Assembly: GCA_013044405.1 (NCBI GenBank)
Contig: JABEUR010000098.1
Coordinates: forward strand, 1 to 34,477
Length of the DNA stretch: 34,477 nucleotides
Source of the DNA: Acidimicrobiaceae bacterium
Lineage (GTDB): Bacteria > Actinomycetota > Acidimicrobiia > Acidimicrobiales > RAAP-2
Direction of reading: 5' to 3'
Of this stretch, positions 10,448 through 19,765 are shown in pieces. The notes beneath the pieces are model-generated. The model did no database searches and was not told the DNA's origin. It saw only the letters and a program-made list of their open reading frames with translations. The first letter of the stretch is position 1, and the number at the start of each line of letters is the position of its first letter. The translations under genes and the position numbers were made by a program.

Positions 10448-11836
10448 TCAGCTTCGGTCTCGCAACTCCACGTCCTGAATGTGAGTTCGAAGTTCGATGG
10501 CGCGTTCGCGCAGGACTCCTTCGAGGTCGATGCCCGCAAACTGGGCGCACTCGACCATCGCGCACAGTGCATCTCCCCAACTGCGCGGGGCCACCGTCGT
10601 CGACTCGGCGTCGCCCACCGGCTGCTCTCCCAGGTGCGTCGCGCTCAATGCGGCGATGGCTCGCTCTCGAGCCTCGTCGCCATCAGCTGGTGCCATATCG
10701 ATCAGCGCGGACTTTCGCAGCAACTTCGAGTAGAGCGTCAGTGACGGCAACTGCCACGCAATGCCGTCGGTGATGCTGGTACGGCCCTTCTCGACGCGCT
10801 TGAGAACCTCCCAACGACGAGCGACTTCTTCAGCGTTCTCGACGTGGACATCGCCAAAGACGTGCGGATGGCGCCCGATCAATTTGGTGCGCACCGCATC
10901 GGCGATGGCGGCGAAGTTGAACAGTCCCTCCTCGTCGGCGAGCTCGGCGTGAAAGACGATCTGGACGAGCAGGTCACCCAACTCCTCTTCAACGTGCCTC
11001 GCCGCGCGCTCGTGCTCGTCACCGAGAGCGTCGACGCGTACGAACTCCTCGAGGGCGTCGAGGGCTTCGTAGGCCTCTTCCAGCAGGTGCCTGGTTAAAG
11101 ACCCGTGGGTTTGTTCCTGGTCCCACGGGCACTCGCGTCGAAGTCTCGTTACCAGCGCTACGAGATCATCAGTCGCCTCACCGGCACAACGCAGTTCGTC
11201 GATCCACAGTGAGGTCAAGTGGTCAGCTCGCGAGAACTTTGCCAAATCTCGCGCCGTAGTCTCGACGATCAACTCGTCGGCGAGGCCGATGTGATGGAGC
11301 ACTTTCACCGCTAGCTCAGGCGACAATCGGTCGGCGACGGTCGCGAGCACCTCTTGGGAATAGGTTTGGAGCACCAAGAGCGGCCCGGGTCCGCGTAGGG
11401 CCTCTGTCGAAGCGAGGGCGTCGACGATCCGCAGACCGCACTCCATGGGGTCACTGCCGAGAGCGCTGCAGACCGAGTCGATGACCGACACGGCCGGTTC
11501 ACAGATGGTGGTGACGTCACTGCGGTCACGGAGCAGTTCGACGGTACGTTCCGCGACGACAGGAGAGCCGGGCACCACGTAGAGCACCTCGGAGTTGGGA
11601 GACTCGAGGGCGAGACTCACGAGGTCCTCGACGATTGCGGGGTAGAGCTCTTCGAAGGAATCGGCGCTCTCGTACCACTCGTCGTAACTCGCGAGGTCCC
11701 CGAGCGACTCGGCGGCCGGATGGATTCGGGTGCGAAGTCGTACCACCGGCGACTCCTCGATGAGGCGCTTCGTCCGTGCGGTGATCAGTTCGACGTCACC
11801 GGGCCCGAGGCCCGCGACGCGCACGATCGGCATCAC
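10448..11836 (-). CDS. mazG: Tetrapyrrole methylase-like domain fused to MazG nucleoside triphosphate pyrophosphohydrolase (YabN-type)
   Basis: N-terminal VRVAGLGPGDVELIT...VLYVVPGSPVVAERTV; C-terminal LRRECPWDQEQTHGSLTRHLLEEAYEALDAL...EELGDLLVQIVFHAELADEEGLFNFAAIADAVRTKLIGRHPHVFGD. Confidence 0.93.
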   Translation of the reverse strand: MMPIVRVAGLGPGDVELITARTKRLIEESPVVRLRTRIHPAAESLGDLASYDEWYESADSFEELYPAIVEDLVSLALESPNSEVLYVVPGSPVVAERTVELLRDRSDVTTICEPAVSVIDSVCSALGSDPMECGLRIVDALASTEALRGPGPLLVLQTYSQEVLATVADRLSPELAVKVLHHIGLADELIVETTARDLAKFSRADHLTSLWIDELRCAGEATDDLVALVTRLRRECPWDQEQTHGSLTRHLLEEAYEALDALEEFVRVDALGDEHERAARHVEEELGDLLVQIVFHAELADEEGLFNFAAIADAVRTKLIGRHPHVFGDVHVENAEEVARRWEVLKRVEKGRTSITDGIAWQLPSLTLYSKLLRKSALIDMAPADGDEARERAIAALSATHLGEQPVGDAESTTVAPRSWGDALCAMVECAQFAGIDLEGVLRERAIELRTHIQDVELRDRS

Positions 11837-12918
11837 TTATAGCTTGGTGCGCTAGCCGTGGTCAGGGTGCTCGACGAGCCGACGTCCGACGCCGAGGGGA
11901 TCGCCGGAACGAAGACCATGGGGCCGGTCGTGTTCAGTCCCCATCGTCCGAACGCCGGATCAACGGCCACCGCGGCGAGAGCCAGGATTCTCTGCTTGAT
12001 CGTGTTGGCGGCGTTCGCGTTGGCCGATTGGAGATCGTTCAAGACGGCGCTCTGTGCCGTGGCGAAGGGGGTCGGGGTACGTTTGGTGACCGCCACGTAC
12101 AGCGCATAGGTACCACCGTTGTAGGAGATCAGCTGTGGTGTCTTGGGAAAGACGTTGAGTGCATCGGTGCCAACGTCGTTGCGGACCCCGCTGTACTGAC
12201 TGCTCGTCGGCGGATAGCACCCGTAGGCCCCACCCTTGGTCTTGGAGGGGTCGATTGAGTACTGGGCGGCGAGCTGTGAGACGGTCTCGCCTCGACCCTG
12301 GGCCGCGCCAAAGGCGCTGATCGAAGTCGTGGGTACCAACGCAATGCTCACACACAGCGTGTCGTAGCTCGACGTGTGCGCGCCGTAGTAGGACTGCATC
12401 GAAGCCGTGGTGAGCGGAATCGTCGAATTGAGCTTGCTCAGAAGATAGAGCGAAGCCGCCTGGCCGAGCACTTGACTGTTGCGCATCTCGGCGGGCATCA
12501 GCGCGAGTGCCTGAGCGGCGGTGCCCGGGCAGTTGTACTGCTTGGCGAGCGCCGCCTGGGTCAGCTCGGCCTCCAGTGAAGTCTGGGCCTGAGTCAACTG
12601 AGCGGCGCTCGGGTTGAATTTGAGGTTCTTCTTCACGTACTGGGTAATGGCGATGCCCTCGATGCGAAGGTTCGCCCAGGCCGACGCCCCGGTGGCGGTG
12701 ATGGATGCAGCACCGGCACCCGGACCGAAGCTCACCGGATCGAGCGCCGTGATGAAGCACTGGATGCTCGGATTGGTGGAGATGGCCCGCAACTCTGCCT
12801 GGAACGTCGGGCTCGACAAGGTCACGCCGTTGACCCCAATGCCCGACGAGGGGCTGGCGAGCCCGTAGGCGGTGGCCCCGATCAGGGCGATAACGATCAA
12901 GGCAACGAGTCGGCGCAC
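11833..12918 (-). CDS. Secreted/membrane-anchored SurA-N / parvulin (PpiC)-like peptidyl-prolyl isomerase-like protein
   Basis: N-terminal signal/TM; Gln/Ala-rich helical region; parvulin-like segment ...GETVSQLAAQYSIDPSKTKGGAYGCYPPTS...; Ser/Thr-rich C-terminus. Confidence 0.65.
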   Translation of the reverse strand: MRRLVALIVIALIGATAYGLASPSSGIGVNGVTLSSPTFQAELRAISTNPSIQCFITALDPVSFGPGAGAASITATGASAWANLRIEGIAITQYVKKNLKFNPSAAQLTQAQTSLEAELTQAALAKQYNCPGTAAQALALMPAEMRNSQVLGQAASLYLLSKLNSTIPLTTASMQSYYGAHTSSYDTLCVSIALVPTTSISAFGAAQGRGETVSQLAAQYSIDPSKTKGGAYGCYPPTSSQYSGVRNDVGTDALNVFPKTPQLISYNGGTYALYVAVTKRTPTPFATAQSAVLNDLQSANANAANTIKQRILALAAVAVDPAFGRWGLNTTGPMVFVPAIPSASDVGSSSTLTTASAPSYK

Positions 12919-12935
12919 GTCTCAATGCTACCGAG

Positions 12936-15900
12936 TTACGCATCGGCCCTCGAGGCCACCGCCACGGTCTCGTTGAGCAGCTCGGCGATGGCGCCCGGAG
13001 TGACCATTTCGGTCGTCACTTCGACGCGCAACTCCTTGGTCGTCTCGTCGTAGGCCCGAGAGCCGTGATTTCGGCGCAGGCGCACTTGTTGGCTGAAGGT
13101 GAGTTCCAACGGGAACATCCGGATCACGGGTCTCGATCGGACCCCCACCTTGGCCGGCAGCACCATCACGGTCGAGACCTCGTGTTCGATGCACGCCAGG
13201 CGCAGTGCGCTCAACTCCAACAGGCCCTTCGCCGCCTTCGGGAGTGGACCGTAGCGGTCCAACCACTCGTCTCGCAGGTCATCAAGCTCGGCGCCTGAGG
13301 TCACCCCCGCCAAACGACGGTAGGCCTCGAGGCGTGCGTCGTCGGCCTCCACGTACTCCTTGGGCAGGTGTGCCTCGCCCGGGACGTCGAGATTCACCGT
13401 GACGACTTCGGGGACGACGATGCCCTTGGCGTCGGCCACCGCTTCGGCGACCAATTGCACGTAGAGATCGTATCCAACCGCCGCGACGGGTCCGGACTGG
13501 TCGTGGCCGAGCAGATTGCCGGCGCCTCGGATCTCGAGGTCACGCATCGCGATCTTGAAGCCGCTGCCGAGTGCGGTATTGTCGCCGATCGTTCGCAGTC
13601 GTTCGAACGCCGTTTCGGAGAGCACCTTGTCGGCCGGGTGGAACAGATAGGCGTAGGCGCGCTGGCCGCTTCGACCGACGCGCCCGCGAAGTTGATGCAA
13701 CTGTCCCAGGCCCATGCGTTCGGCGCGGTCGACGATAAGGGTGTTCACCGAAGGCAGGTCGATGCCCGACTCCACGATCGTCGTACAGACCAGAACGTCG
13801 AAACGCCGTTCCCAGAAGTCGAGCATGACCCGCTCGAGCGTTCCCTCGTCCATCTGCCCGTGCGCTACGGCGATTCGCGCATCGGGTACCAGGTGAGCGA
13901 GTCGTCGAGCCACCTCGTCGATATCCGATACCCGGTTATGGACGAAGAAGACTTGGCCCTCGCGCAGCAGTTCACGACGGATCGCCTCGACCACCGCTGG
14001 TTCGCTGTATTCACCCACGTGGGTCAGGATCGGGCGCCGATCAGCCGGTGGAGTGGTCACCATCGAAAGGTCGCGAATGCCCGCGAACGCCATCTCGAGG
14101 GTGCGCGGAATCGGACTCGCGCTCAAGGTCAGGACGTCGACACCGACGGCTCGAGATTTGATCGCCTCTTTGTGATTCACACCGAAACGTTGCTCCTCAT
14201 CCACGACCAACAGTCCCAGGTCCTTGAATTCGACGCTCTCCGATAGCAGTCGGTGGGTGCCGACCACGACGTCCACACTGCCGTCCTTGAGACCCGCCAG
14301 GGTTCGTTTGGCCTCAGCGTCGTCGACGAAGCGGCTGAGCATCGCCACCCTCACGGGGAATCCGGAGAAGCGGTCGCTCAACGTCGCGAAGTGTTGACTG
14401 GCGAGCAGCGTCGTGGGCACGAGCAGTGCCGCCTGCTTGTTGTCCTGCACGGCCTTGAATATGGCGCGCAGCGCGACCTCGGTCTTGCCGAAACCGACGT
14501 CGGCGCAGACCAACCGGTCCATGGGTCGTTCACTCTCCATGTCGGCCTTGACGTCGAGTATTGCTTGGGCCTGGTCGGCCGTGAGGGTGAAGGCGAACAG
14601 GTCCTCCATCTCGACCTGCCAAGCGGTGTCGAGAGAAAAGGCGTGGCCCGGAGCGACCAACCTCTCGCGATAGAGCTCAACCAACTCCTGTGCCACGAGG
14701 AAGGCGGCTGCGCGGGCCTTGGCTCTGGTCTTTTGCCACTCGACGCCACCCATCCTCGAAAGTGCCGGCGCGTCAGCGCCCGAGTAGGGCGTCAGTGCGT
14801 CGATCTGATCGGTCGGCCAATAACTCCTGCCATCCTTGAATTCGAGGATCAGGTAGTCGCGGGTGGTGCCATTGATTGCTCGAGTGGTCGTGCCCGAGAA
14901 TCGGGCCACCCCGTGTTGACGGTGCACGACGAAACTACCGATCGCCAGGTCGTCAAAGAATCCGTCGACATTGCGCGCGCGCGTGCGCACTGCGCGGTGG
15001 ACGCTTCGCCGCCCCGTGAGGTCCGACTCGCTCCAGACCACCACCTCGGGGTCGTCCAGGGAGAATCCATGGGCCAGGGCGCTCTCGAGAACCGTTATAC
15101 GCACATCGAGCACCCGATCGGGACTCGTCGTCACGTCGATGCCCTCGGCGCGCAGCTGATCGGCCATTCGCTCGAGTGCTGCTCCGTTCGAGCTGAGCAC
15201 GACGCCTCGCCGACGTGGGGACCACTGACGAACGTGGTTGGCGATGCGCGACGCATCTCCTTGGACCACCGGTGGTGAGCTCAGGGCGAACAATCCGGGG
15301 TCGGAGCCGTCCAAAGGGCTGAGTGAGCGATGGACGCGACCGGCCACCGCCTCGGACCACGTGGCGTGCAAGAGCGGGATCGGTCGAGGTGCGTGCCACG
15401 TTGCGCCAACCGCCAAGGTGAGCTCTCGTTCCTCTTCGAGCAGCTCACCGAGACGTCGCTCGATCCGATCGGGCTCCAGCGCGATGACGGTCGCGTCAAC
15501 CACCTCATCGAGTAACGTTCGTGACTCTTCGACGAAGAGGGGCATCCATCCTTCCATCCCGTCAAAGATCTGGCCCGAGGACAGACGTTCGAAGCTCGAA
15601 GCACCCCACGGATCGCTCTGGAGCAACGCCTGGGCCCTGCTTCGTGCGACCTGGTCGGGTATCCATTCACGCGCCGGGGCAATCACCACCTGCTCTAAGT
15701 CACCGATGGAACGCTGATTGGAAATGTCAAACGTGGTCAACCGCTCGATCTCGTCGCCGAAGAAATCAAGTCGTACGGGCTCATCGCTCTGCGCGGGCCA
15801 CACGTCGACGATGCCTCCGCGCACCGCGAACTCGGCGCGATGTTCGACGAGGCTCTCGCGGCGATAGCCCGTCGAAGCCAGTGCCCGGAGGAATCCATCT

Positions 15901-16334
15901 CGTTCGACCTCTTCTGCGCGACCGATCCGCAGTGGCGCGAGGGGCTCCCCCGGTGCCAGGACCTGAGCGATCGACCGTGCGGAGGCCACGAGCACTCGGG
16001 GTGCCTGCGCGTGACGAAGTCGCCAGCGCAGGCTCGACCTCGTGGCCATCACCTGGACATCGGGGCTCACCCGCTCCAACGGATGGGTGTCCCAACCGGG
16101 CCAGAGCACCACCTCCTCACCCTCACCCAGCAGCGACTGCAGGGCGTCGCGCATCTGCTCGGCTTCGGTGGACGAAGCGGTCAGGACCACGGCGAAGGGC
16201 GACTGGACCGCGTACGCCGCGACCATGAGTGGGTTGGCGAAGCTGCTCGGTGCGAAGCCCCCCGCGGCGTCTTGAGCTCGCAGTGACGGAGCGATCAGCT
16301 CAAGTACGCGTCGCAGTCCAATGGAATCAGTCAC
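12936..16334 (-). CDS. mfd: Transcription-repair coupling factor Mfd
   Basis: 1132 aa; DRLVCADVGFGKTEVALRAIFKAV, VVVGTHRLLS, LVVDEEQRFGV, LTLSASPIPRTLEMAFAGIRDLSMVTTPPADR, LHQLRGRVGRSGQRAYAYLF. Confidence 0.97.
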   Translation of the reverse strand: MTDSIGLRRVLELIAPSLRAQDAAGGFAPSSFANPLMVAAYAVQSPFAVVLTASSTEAEQMRDALQSLLGEGEEVVLWPGWDTHPLERVSPDVQVMATRSSLRWRLRHAQAPRVLVASARSIAQVLAPGEPLAPLRIGRAEEVERDGFLRALASTGYRRESLVEHRAEFAVRGGIVDVWPAQSDEPVRLDFFGDEIERLTTFDISNQRSIGDLEQVVIAPAREWIPDQVARSRAQALLQSDPWGASSFERLSSGQIFDGMEGWMPLFVEESRTLLDEVVDATVIALEPDRIERRLGELLEEERELTLAVGATWHAPRPIPLLHATWSEAVAGRVHRSLSPLDGSDPGLFALSSPPVVQGDASRIANHVRQWSPRRRGVVLSSNGAALERMADQLRAEGIDVTTSPDRVLDVRITVLESALAHGFSLDDPEVVVWSESDLTGRRSVHRAVRTRARNVDGFFDDLAIGSFVVHRQHGVARFSGTTTRAINGTTRDYLILEFKDGRSYWPTDQIDALTPYSGADAPALSRMGGVEWQKTRAKARAAAFLVAQELVELYRERLVAPGHAFSLDTAWQVEMEDLFAFTLTADQAQAILDVKADMESERPMDRLVCADVGFGKTEVALRAIFKAVQDNKQAALLVPTTLLASQHFATLSDRFSGFPVRVAMLSRFVDDAEAKRTLAGLKDGSVDVVVGTHRLLSESVEFKDLGLLVVDEEQRFGVNHKEAIKSRAVGVDVLTLSASPIPRTLEMAFAGIRDLSMVTTPPADRRPILTHVGEYSEPAVVEAIRRELLREGQVFFVHNRVSDIDEVARRLAHLVPDARIAVAHGQMDEGTLERVMLDFWERRFDVLVCTTIVESGIDLPSVNTLIVDRAERMGLGQLHQLRGRVGRSGQRAYAYLFHPADKVLSETAFERLRTIGDNTALGSGFKIAMRDLEIRGAGNLLGHDQSGPVAAVGYDLYVQLVAEAVADAKGIVVPEVVTVNLDVPGEAHLPKEYVEADDARLEAYRRLAGVTSGAELDDLRDEWLDRYGPLPKAAKGLLELSALRLACIEHEVSTVMVLPAKVGVRSRPVIRMFPLELTFSQQVRLRRNHGSRAYDETTKELRVEVTTEMVTPGAIAELLNETVAVASRADA

Positions 16335-16950
16335 GGTTGGCGTTCACGAGCCGTTGGGCCTCTTCCAAGCCGTGCTCGAGGATCAACTCCAAAGCATCCG
16401 CCGCGGCTTCGACGTCGCGCACCAGGGCGAGCTTGGCGGCTCCCCGAGGGCGTACGAGAACGTAGTCCACGCCCTGCTCCTTGGTCGCGGGCTTGCCAAT
16501 ACCGATCCGAAGGCGAGCGAAGTCCTGGGTGCCCAGGGTCGCCGCAATGGAACGAAGTCCGTTGTGTCCCGCGAGGCCCCCGCCGAACTTCAACTGGAGG
16601 CGGCCGGGTTCGAGGTCCAGTTCGTCGTGGACAATCACCAGGCGCTGCAGGTCAGCTAAGGACGTTCGACGCAGCAGAGGCGCCAGCGCCGCTCCCGACT
16701 CGTTCATGAAGGTCGTCGGAACGGCCATGGTGACGCTACCTTGAGCACACACGACCGTGGCGCTGAGCGCGCGTTGGCGACTTTCGAGGGTGAGTCGAAC
16801 TCCGTGTCGCGAGGCGAGCAAGCGCACCGCGTCGCCCCCGACGTTGTGTCGAGAACCTTCGTAGTCCGATCCGGGGTTGGCGAGACCCACGATGACCAAG
16901 GTGCTCGCGGTCCCGCGTCGATCGGAGTCGCCAGTGCGCCGAAGCGCCAC
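16327..16950 (-). CDS. pth: Peptidyl-tRNA hydrolase
   Basis: LVIVGLANPGSDYEGSRHNVGGDAVRLLA...VPTTFMNESGAAL...VIVHDELDLEPGRLQLKFGGGLAGHNGLRSIAATLG. Confidence 0.95.
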   Translation of the reverse strand: MALRRTGDSDRRGTASTLVIVGLANPGSDYEGSRHNVGGDAVRLLASRHGVRLTLESRQRALSATVVCAQGSVTMAVPTTFMNESGAALAPLLRRTSLADLQRLVIVHDELDLEPGRLQLKFGGGLAGHNGLRSIAATLGTQDFARLRIGIGKPATKEQGVDYVLVRPRGAAKLALVRDVEAAADALELILEHGLEEAQRLVNANRD

Positions 16951-16956
16951 GATGAA

Positions 16957-17550
16957 CTAGGAGCCGGCTTCGGGAGCGCCGGCCGTCTTGGCGGCGCGAC
17001 CCTGACGACTGGCCACCACCGTCGCATGAACGTCGCCAGCGGGCTCGACTCCCGCGGCCAATTCCAGGTCCGCGACGCGAATCGATCCTCCGACCTTGAG
17101 CTCTGAGATGTCGACGTCGATGTGAGTCGGGATCTGGTCCGGTCGGGTGCGGATCTCCAGGCTGAACATCTGCTGGTCGACCTCCCAGTCCGCGTGTCGA
17201 ACCTCAACGGCGTCACCGACCAAGTGCAAGGGAACCTCGGCCACGACGGGCAGGTTCGGGTCGACTACCTGAAAATCGATGTGCGAAACGGTTCCGCGCA
17301 CCGGATGACGTTGGATCTCACGGGCCATGACGATGAACTTCTGTCCGTCGGCGTCGAGATCGATCAGCGAGTTCAGCCCCTGGTCTCCCGAGACGGCGGT
17401 GCGAAAGGACTTGGCGTCCACCGCAATGGTCAAAGGTCCCACTCCCTCGCCGTAGACAACGGCGGGAATCGACCCAGCGAGGCGAAGACGACGCGACCCT
17501 CTCGAACCCTGGTCTCGACTCGTCGACGCGATCAACGTGGCGTGTGACAT
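16957..17550 (-). CDS. rplY: 50S ribosomal protein bL25 (TL5/Ctc family)
   Basis: MSHATLIASTSRDQGSRGSRRLRLAGSIPAVVYGEGVGPLTIAVDAKSF...; start ATG at 17550 with GAGGAG upstream; long form with beta C-terminal domain. Confidence 0.93.
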   Translation of the reverse strand: MSHATLIASTSRDQGSRGSRRLRLAGSIPAVVYGEGVGPLTIAVDAKSFRTAVSGDQGLNSLIDLDADGQKFIVMAREIQRHPVRGTVSHIDFQVVDPNLPVVAEVPLHLVGDAVEVRHADWEVDQQMFSLEIRTRPDQIPTHIDVDISELKVGGSIRVADLELAAGVEPAGDVHATVVASRQGRAAKTAGAPEAGS

Positions 17551-17638
17551 GAAAACTCCTCTAACGAATGGCTGGCGACTCCAATGCGAGCAGCGCAGGT
17601 GGAACAGTCTAGCCTGCGTGCCGCGAACGGCTCCTCGG

Positions 17639-18613
17639 CTAGAGCAGGTTCTCCCCGCCAAAGATGTCCGACACCGAAGAGTCTTCAAAAATGGCCGAAA
17701 TTGCGTTCGCGACGATCGTCGCCACGGAGAGGATCTCCAGTTTCTCGAAGCGGCGCTCTGGACCGAGGGGCAGCGTATCGGTCACGATGACCCGACTCAC
17801 GGGCGCGTTGAACAGTCGTTCCACGGCCGGCGGCGAGAACACGGCGTGCGTGGCCATCACCCAGATGTCCTCGGCGCCATGGGTCTTGAGCAGGTCACAG
17901 GCCGCGACAATGGTACCGGCCGTGTCAATCATGTCGTCGATCAGCACGCAGTGCCTGCCCGAGACGTCACCGACGATGTGACGCGCCTCGGCGATGTTGG
18001 TCGTGCCCCTTGGTCGGGTCTTGTGGACCAACGCCAAATCGCAACCCAAGTGTTGGGCGTATCGCTCGGCCACCTTCACCCGACCGGCGTCGGGGGCGAC
18101 CACGACCATTTGATGGACGTCGGCGTTGGACTTCAGGTACTCCTCGAGCACGGGCGCCGCGACCAGGTGGTCGACCGGGATGTCGAAGAACCCCTGAATC
18201 TGACCGGAGTGAAAGTCGACCGACAAGACTCGATTGGCGCCTGCGGTCTGGAGCATGTCAGCGACAAGCTTGGCGGTGATGGGCTCTCGGCCGGCCGATT
18301 TTCGGTCCTGACGTGCGTATCCGTAATTCGGGATCACCGCGGTGATGCTCTTCGCCGACGCGCGTTTTGCCGCGTCGATCATGATGAGCTGTTCCATGAC
18401 GGCATCATTCACCGGCGACGAGTGAGTCTGGATGATGAAGACGTGCGCACCACGTATCGACTCGTCGAAACGACAGTGGATCTCACCATTGGCGAATTCT
18501 CGAACATTCGCCTCGGTCAGCTCCACACCCAGCTTCGATGCAATGTCCAAAGCGAGGGCCGGATGGCAGCGTCCCGTGACGATGACCAAGCGACGCTTTG
18601 CGAGGGATTCCAC
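17639..18613 (-). CDS. prs: Ribose-phosphate pyrophosphokinase
   Basis: LVIVTGRCHPALALDIASKLGVELTEANVREFANGEIHCRFDESIRGAHVFIIQTHSSPVND...VVVAPDAGRVKVAERYAQHLGCDLALVHKTR...VLIDDMIDTAGTIVAACDLL. Likely GTG start 18613. Confidence 0.95.
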   Translation of the reverse strand: MESLAKRRLVIVTGRCHPALALDIASKLGVELTEANVREFANGEIHCRFDESIRGAHVFIIQTHSSPVNDAVMEQLIMIDAAKRASAKSITAVIPNYGYARQDRKSAGREPITAKLVADMLQTAGANRVLSVDFHSGQIQGFFDIPVDHLVAAPVLEEYLKSNADVHQMVVVAPDAGRVKVAERYAQHLGCDLALVHKTRPRGTTNIAEARHIVGDVSGRHCVLIDDMIDTAGTIVAACDLLKTHGAEDIWVMATHAVFSPPAVERLFNAPVSRVIVTDTLPLGPERRFEKLEILSVATIVANAISAIFEDSSVSDIFGGENLL

Positions 18614-18644
18614 GGCGCCAGCGTACAGGCTGAACCGAGGACGA

Positions 18645-19757
18645 TCAGTGAGTTCGATAGTGGAAGGGGGTGACCAACTCGCCGGGCGCAATTCTGGTCC
18701 CGGGACCGAGAACGACGAACGAGGTCACCTTGGCTTCGGCTCCGATCGAAGCGTCCGTGGCCTCGACCATCGCGACCTGAGCGTTTTCTCCCACGCTCAC
18801 GTCGCTCAAGATGGCGTTGGGGCCGATTTGGGCGCCCCGCTCGATCACACAATGTCCGCGAAGTACCGTGCCCGGTAGCAGCGAGACCTCGGGGGCCACG
18901 TCGACGTCAGCGTCGATATAGGTGTTGTGGGGATTCCAGATCGTCACCCCTCGCAGCATCCACTTCTCATTGATCCGCAGTCGCATGACCGCCTCGGCCC
19001 GAGCCAACTGCAGGCGGTCATTGACGCCCGCGGCCTCGCTGGGATCCTCCAACAGCATCGATTGGGTCAAGTGCCCCGCATCGTGCAACACGGCGACGAG
19101 ATCGGTCAGGTAGTACTCGTTTTGCGAGTTCTGCCGATCGACGAGGCGCAGCGCCGGGCCGAGCAGACTTTCGCGAACGGCCATGATCGACGTATTGATC
19201 TCATGAATCGTGCGCTCCTCGCTCGAGGCGTCTCGCTCCTCCACAATTCGCGCCACCGCTCCACTCTTGGCGTGCACGATGCGCCCGTAGCCGGTGGGGT
19301 CGTCGACGATCGCACTCAGCACCGTCATCGCGGCGCCGCTTTGTCGATGCGTCTCGAGCAGTTGGGCAATGGTTGAGGGGCGAAGTAGTGGTGTGTCGCC
19401 GGGCAGGATCAAGACGTCGCCATCGCTCGCGCCCAGTTCGTCATCGATCGTCGGCAGGGCCACCGAGACGGCGTGACCCGTGCCCAGTTGCTCGGACTGC
19501 TCGACGAAGGTCAAATGGACATCGGTCCTGGCCCGTTCGGTCAGAGACTTCTCAACCCAGGTTGCGCCGTGACCCACCACGACCACGGTCGCGCGCACGT
19601 CGTCTTGAGCTGCGGCGTCGAGGACGTACATGACCATGGGCCGCCCACAGAGATGGTGCAGTGGCTTGGGACGCGACGAACGCATCCTCGTCCCTTCGCC
19701 CGCGGCGAGGATGACAACGCAAGTGGGCCGGTTCACCACCACATCTCTATCATCCAT
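18645..19757 (-). CDS. GlmU-like UDP-N-acetylglucosamine pyrophosphorylase with truncated left-handed beta-helix
   Basis: VVILAAGEGTRMRSSRPKPLHHLCGRPMVMYVLDAA...EQLGTGHAVSVALP...LILPGDTPLLRPSTIAQLLETH...GYGRIVHAKSGAVARIVEERDAS. Ends soon after ...FVVLGPGTRIAPGELVTPFHYRTH. Confidence 0.9.
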   Translation of the reverse strand: MDDRDVVVNRPTCVVILAAGEGTRMRSSRPKPLHHLCGRPMVMYVLDAAAQDDVRATVVVVGHGATWVEKSLTERARTDVHLTFVEQSEQLGTGHAVSVALPTIDDELGASDGDVLILPGDTPLLRPSTIAQLLETHRQSGAAMTVLSAIVDDPTGYGRIVHAKSGAVARIVEERDASSEERTIHEINTSIMAVRESLLGPALRLVDRQNSQNEYYLTDLVAVLHDAGHLTQSMLLEDPSEAAGVNDRLQLARAEAVMRLRINEKWMLRGVTIWNPHNTYIDADVDVAPEVSLLPGTVLRGHCVIERGAQIGPNAILSDVSVGENAQVAMVEATDASIGAEAKVTSFVVLGPGTRIAPGELVTPFHYRTH

Positions 19758-19765
19758 CTTCTACG

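Noticed and set aside
11960-12943. 327-aa minus-strand ORF overlapping the SurA-like gene
   Set aside because: Alternative frame of the SurA-like CDS; Arg/His-rich with no signal peptide or domain, whereas the 361-aa frame has a clear signal/TM and parvulin-like features.
13368-15278. Long plus-strand ORFs (292 aa and 341 aa) antisense to mfd
   Set aside because: Mirror frames of a strongly coded high-GC gene; no recognisable family signatures, while mfd motifs on the other strand are unambiguous.
17537-18673. 378-aa plus-strand ORF antisense to prs
   Set aside because: Antisense shadow ORF of prs; composition (His/Arg/Asp-rich, no domains) is typical of spurious high-GC frames.
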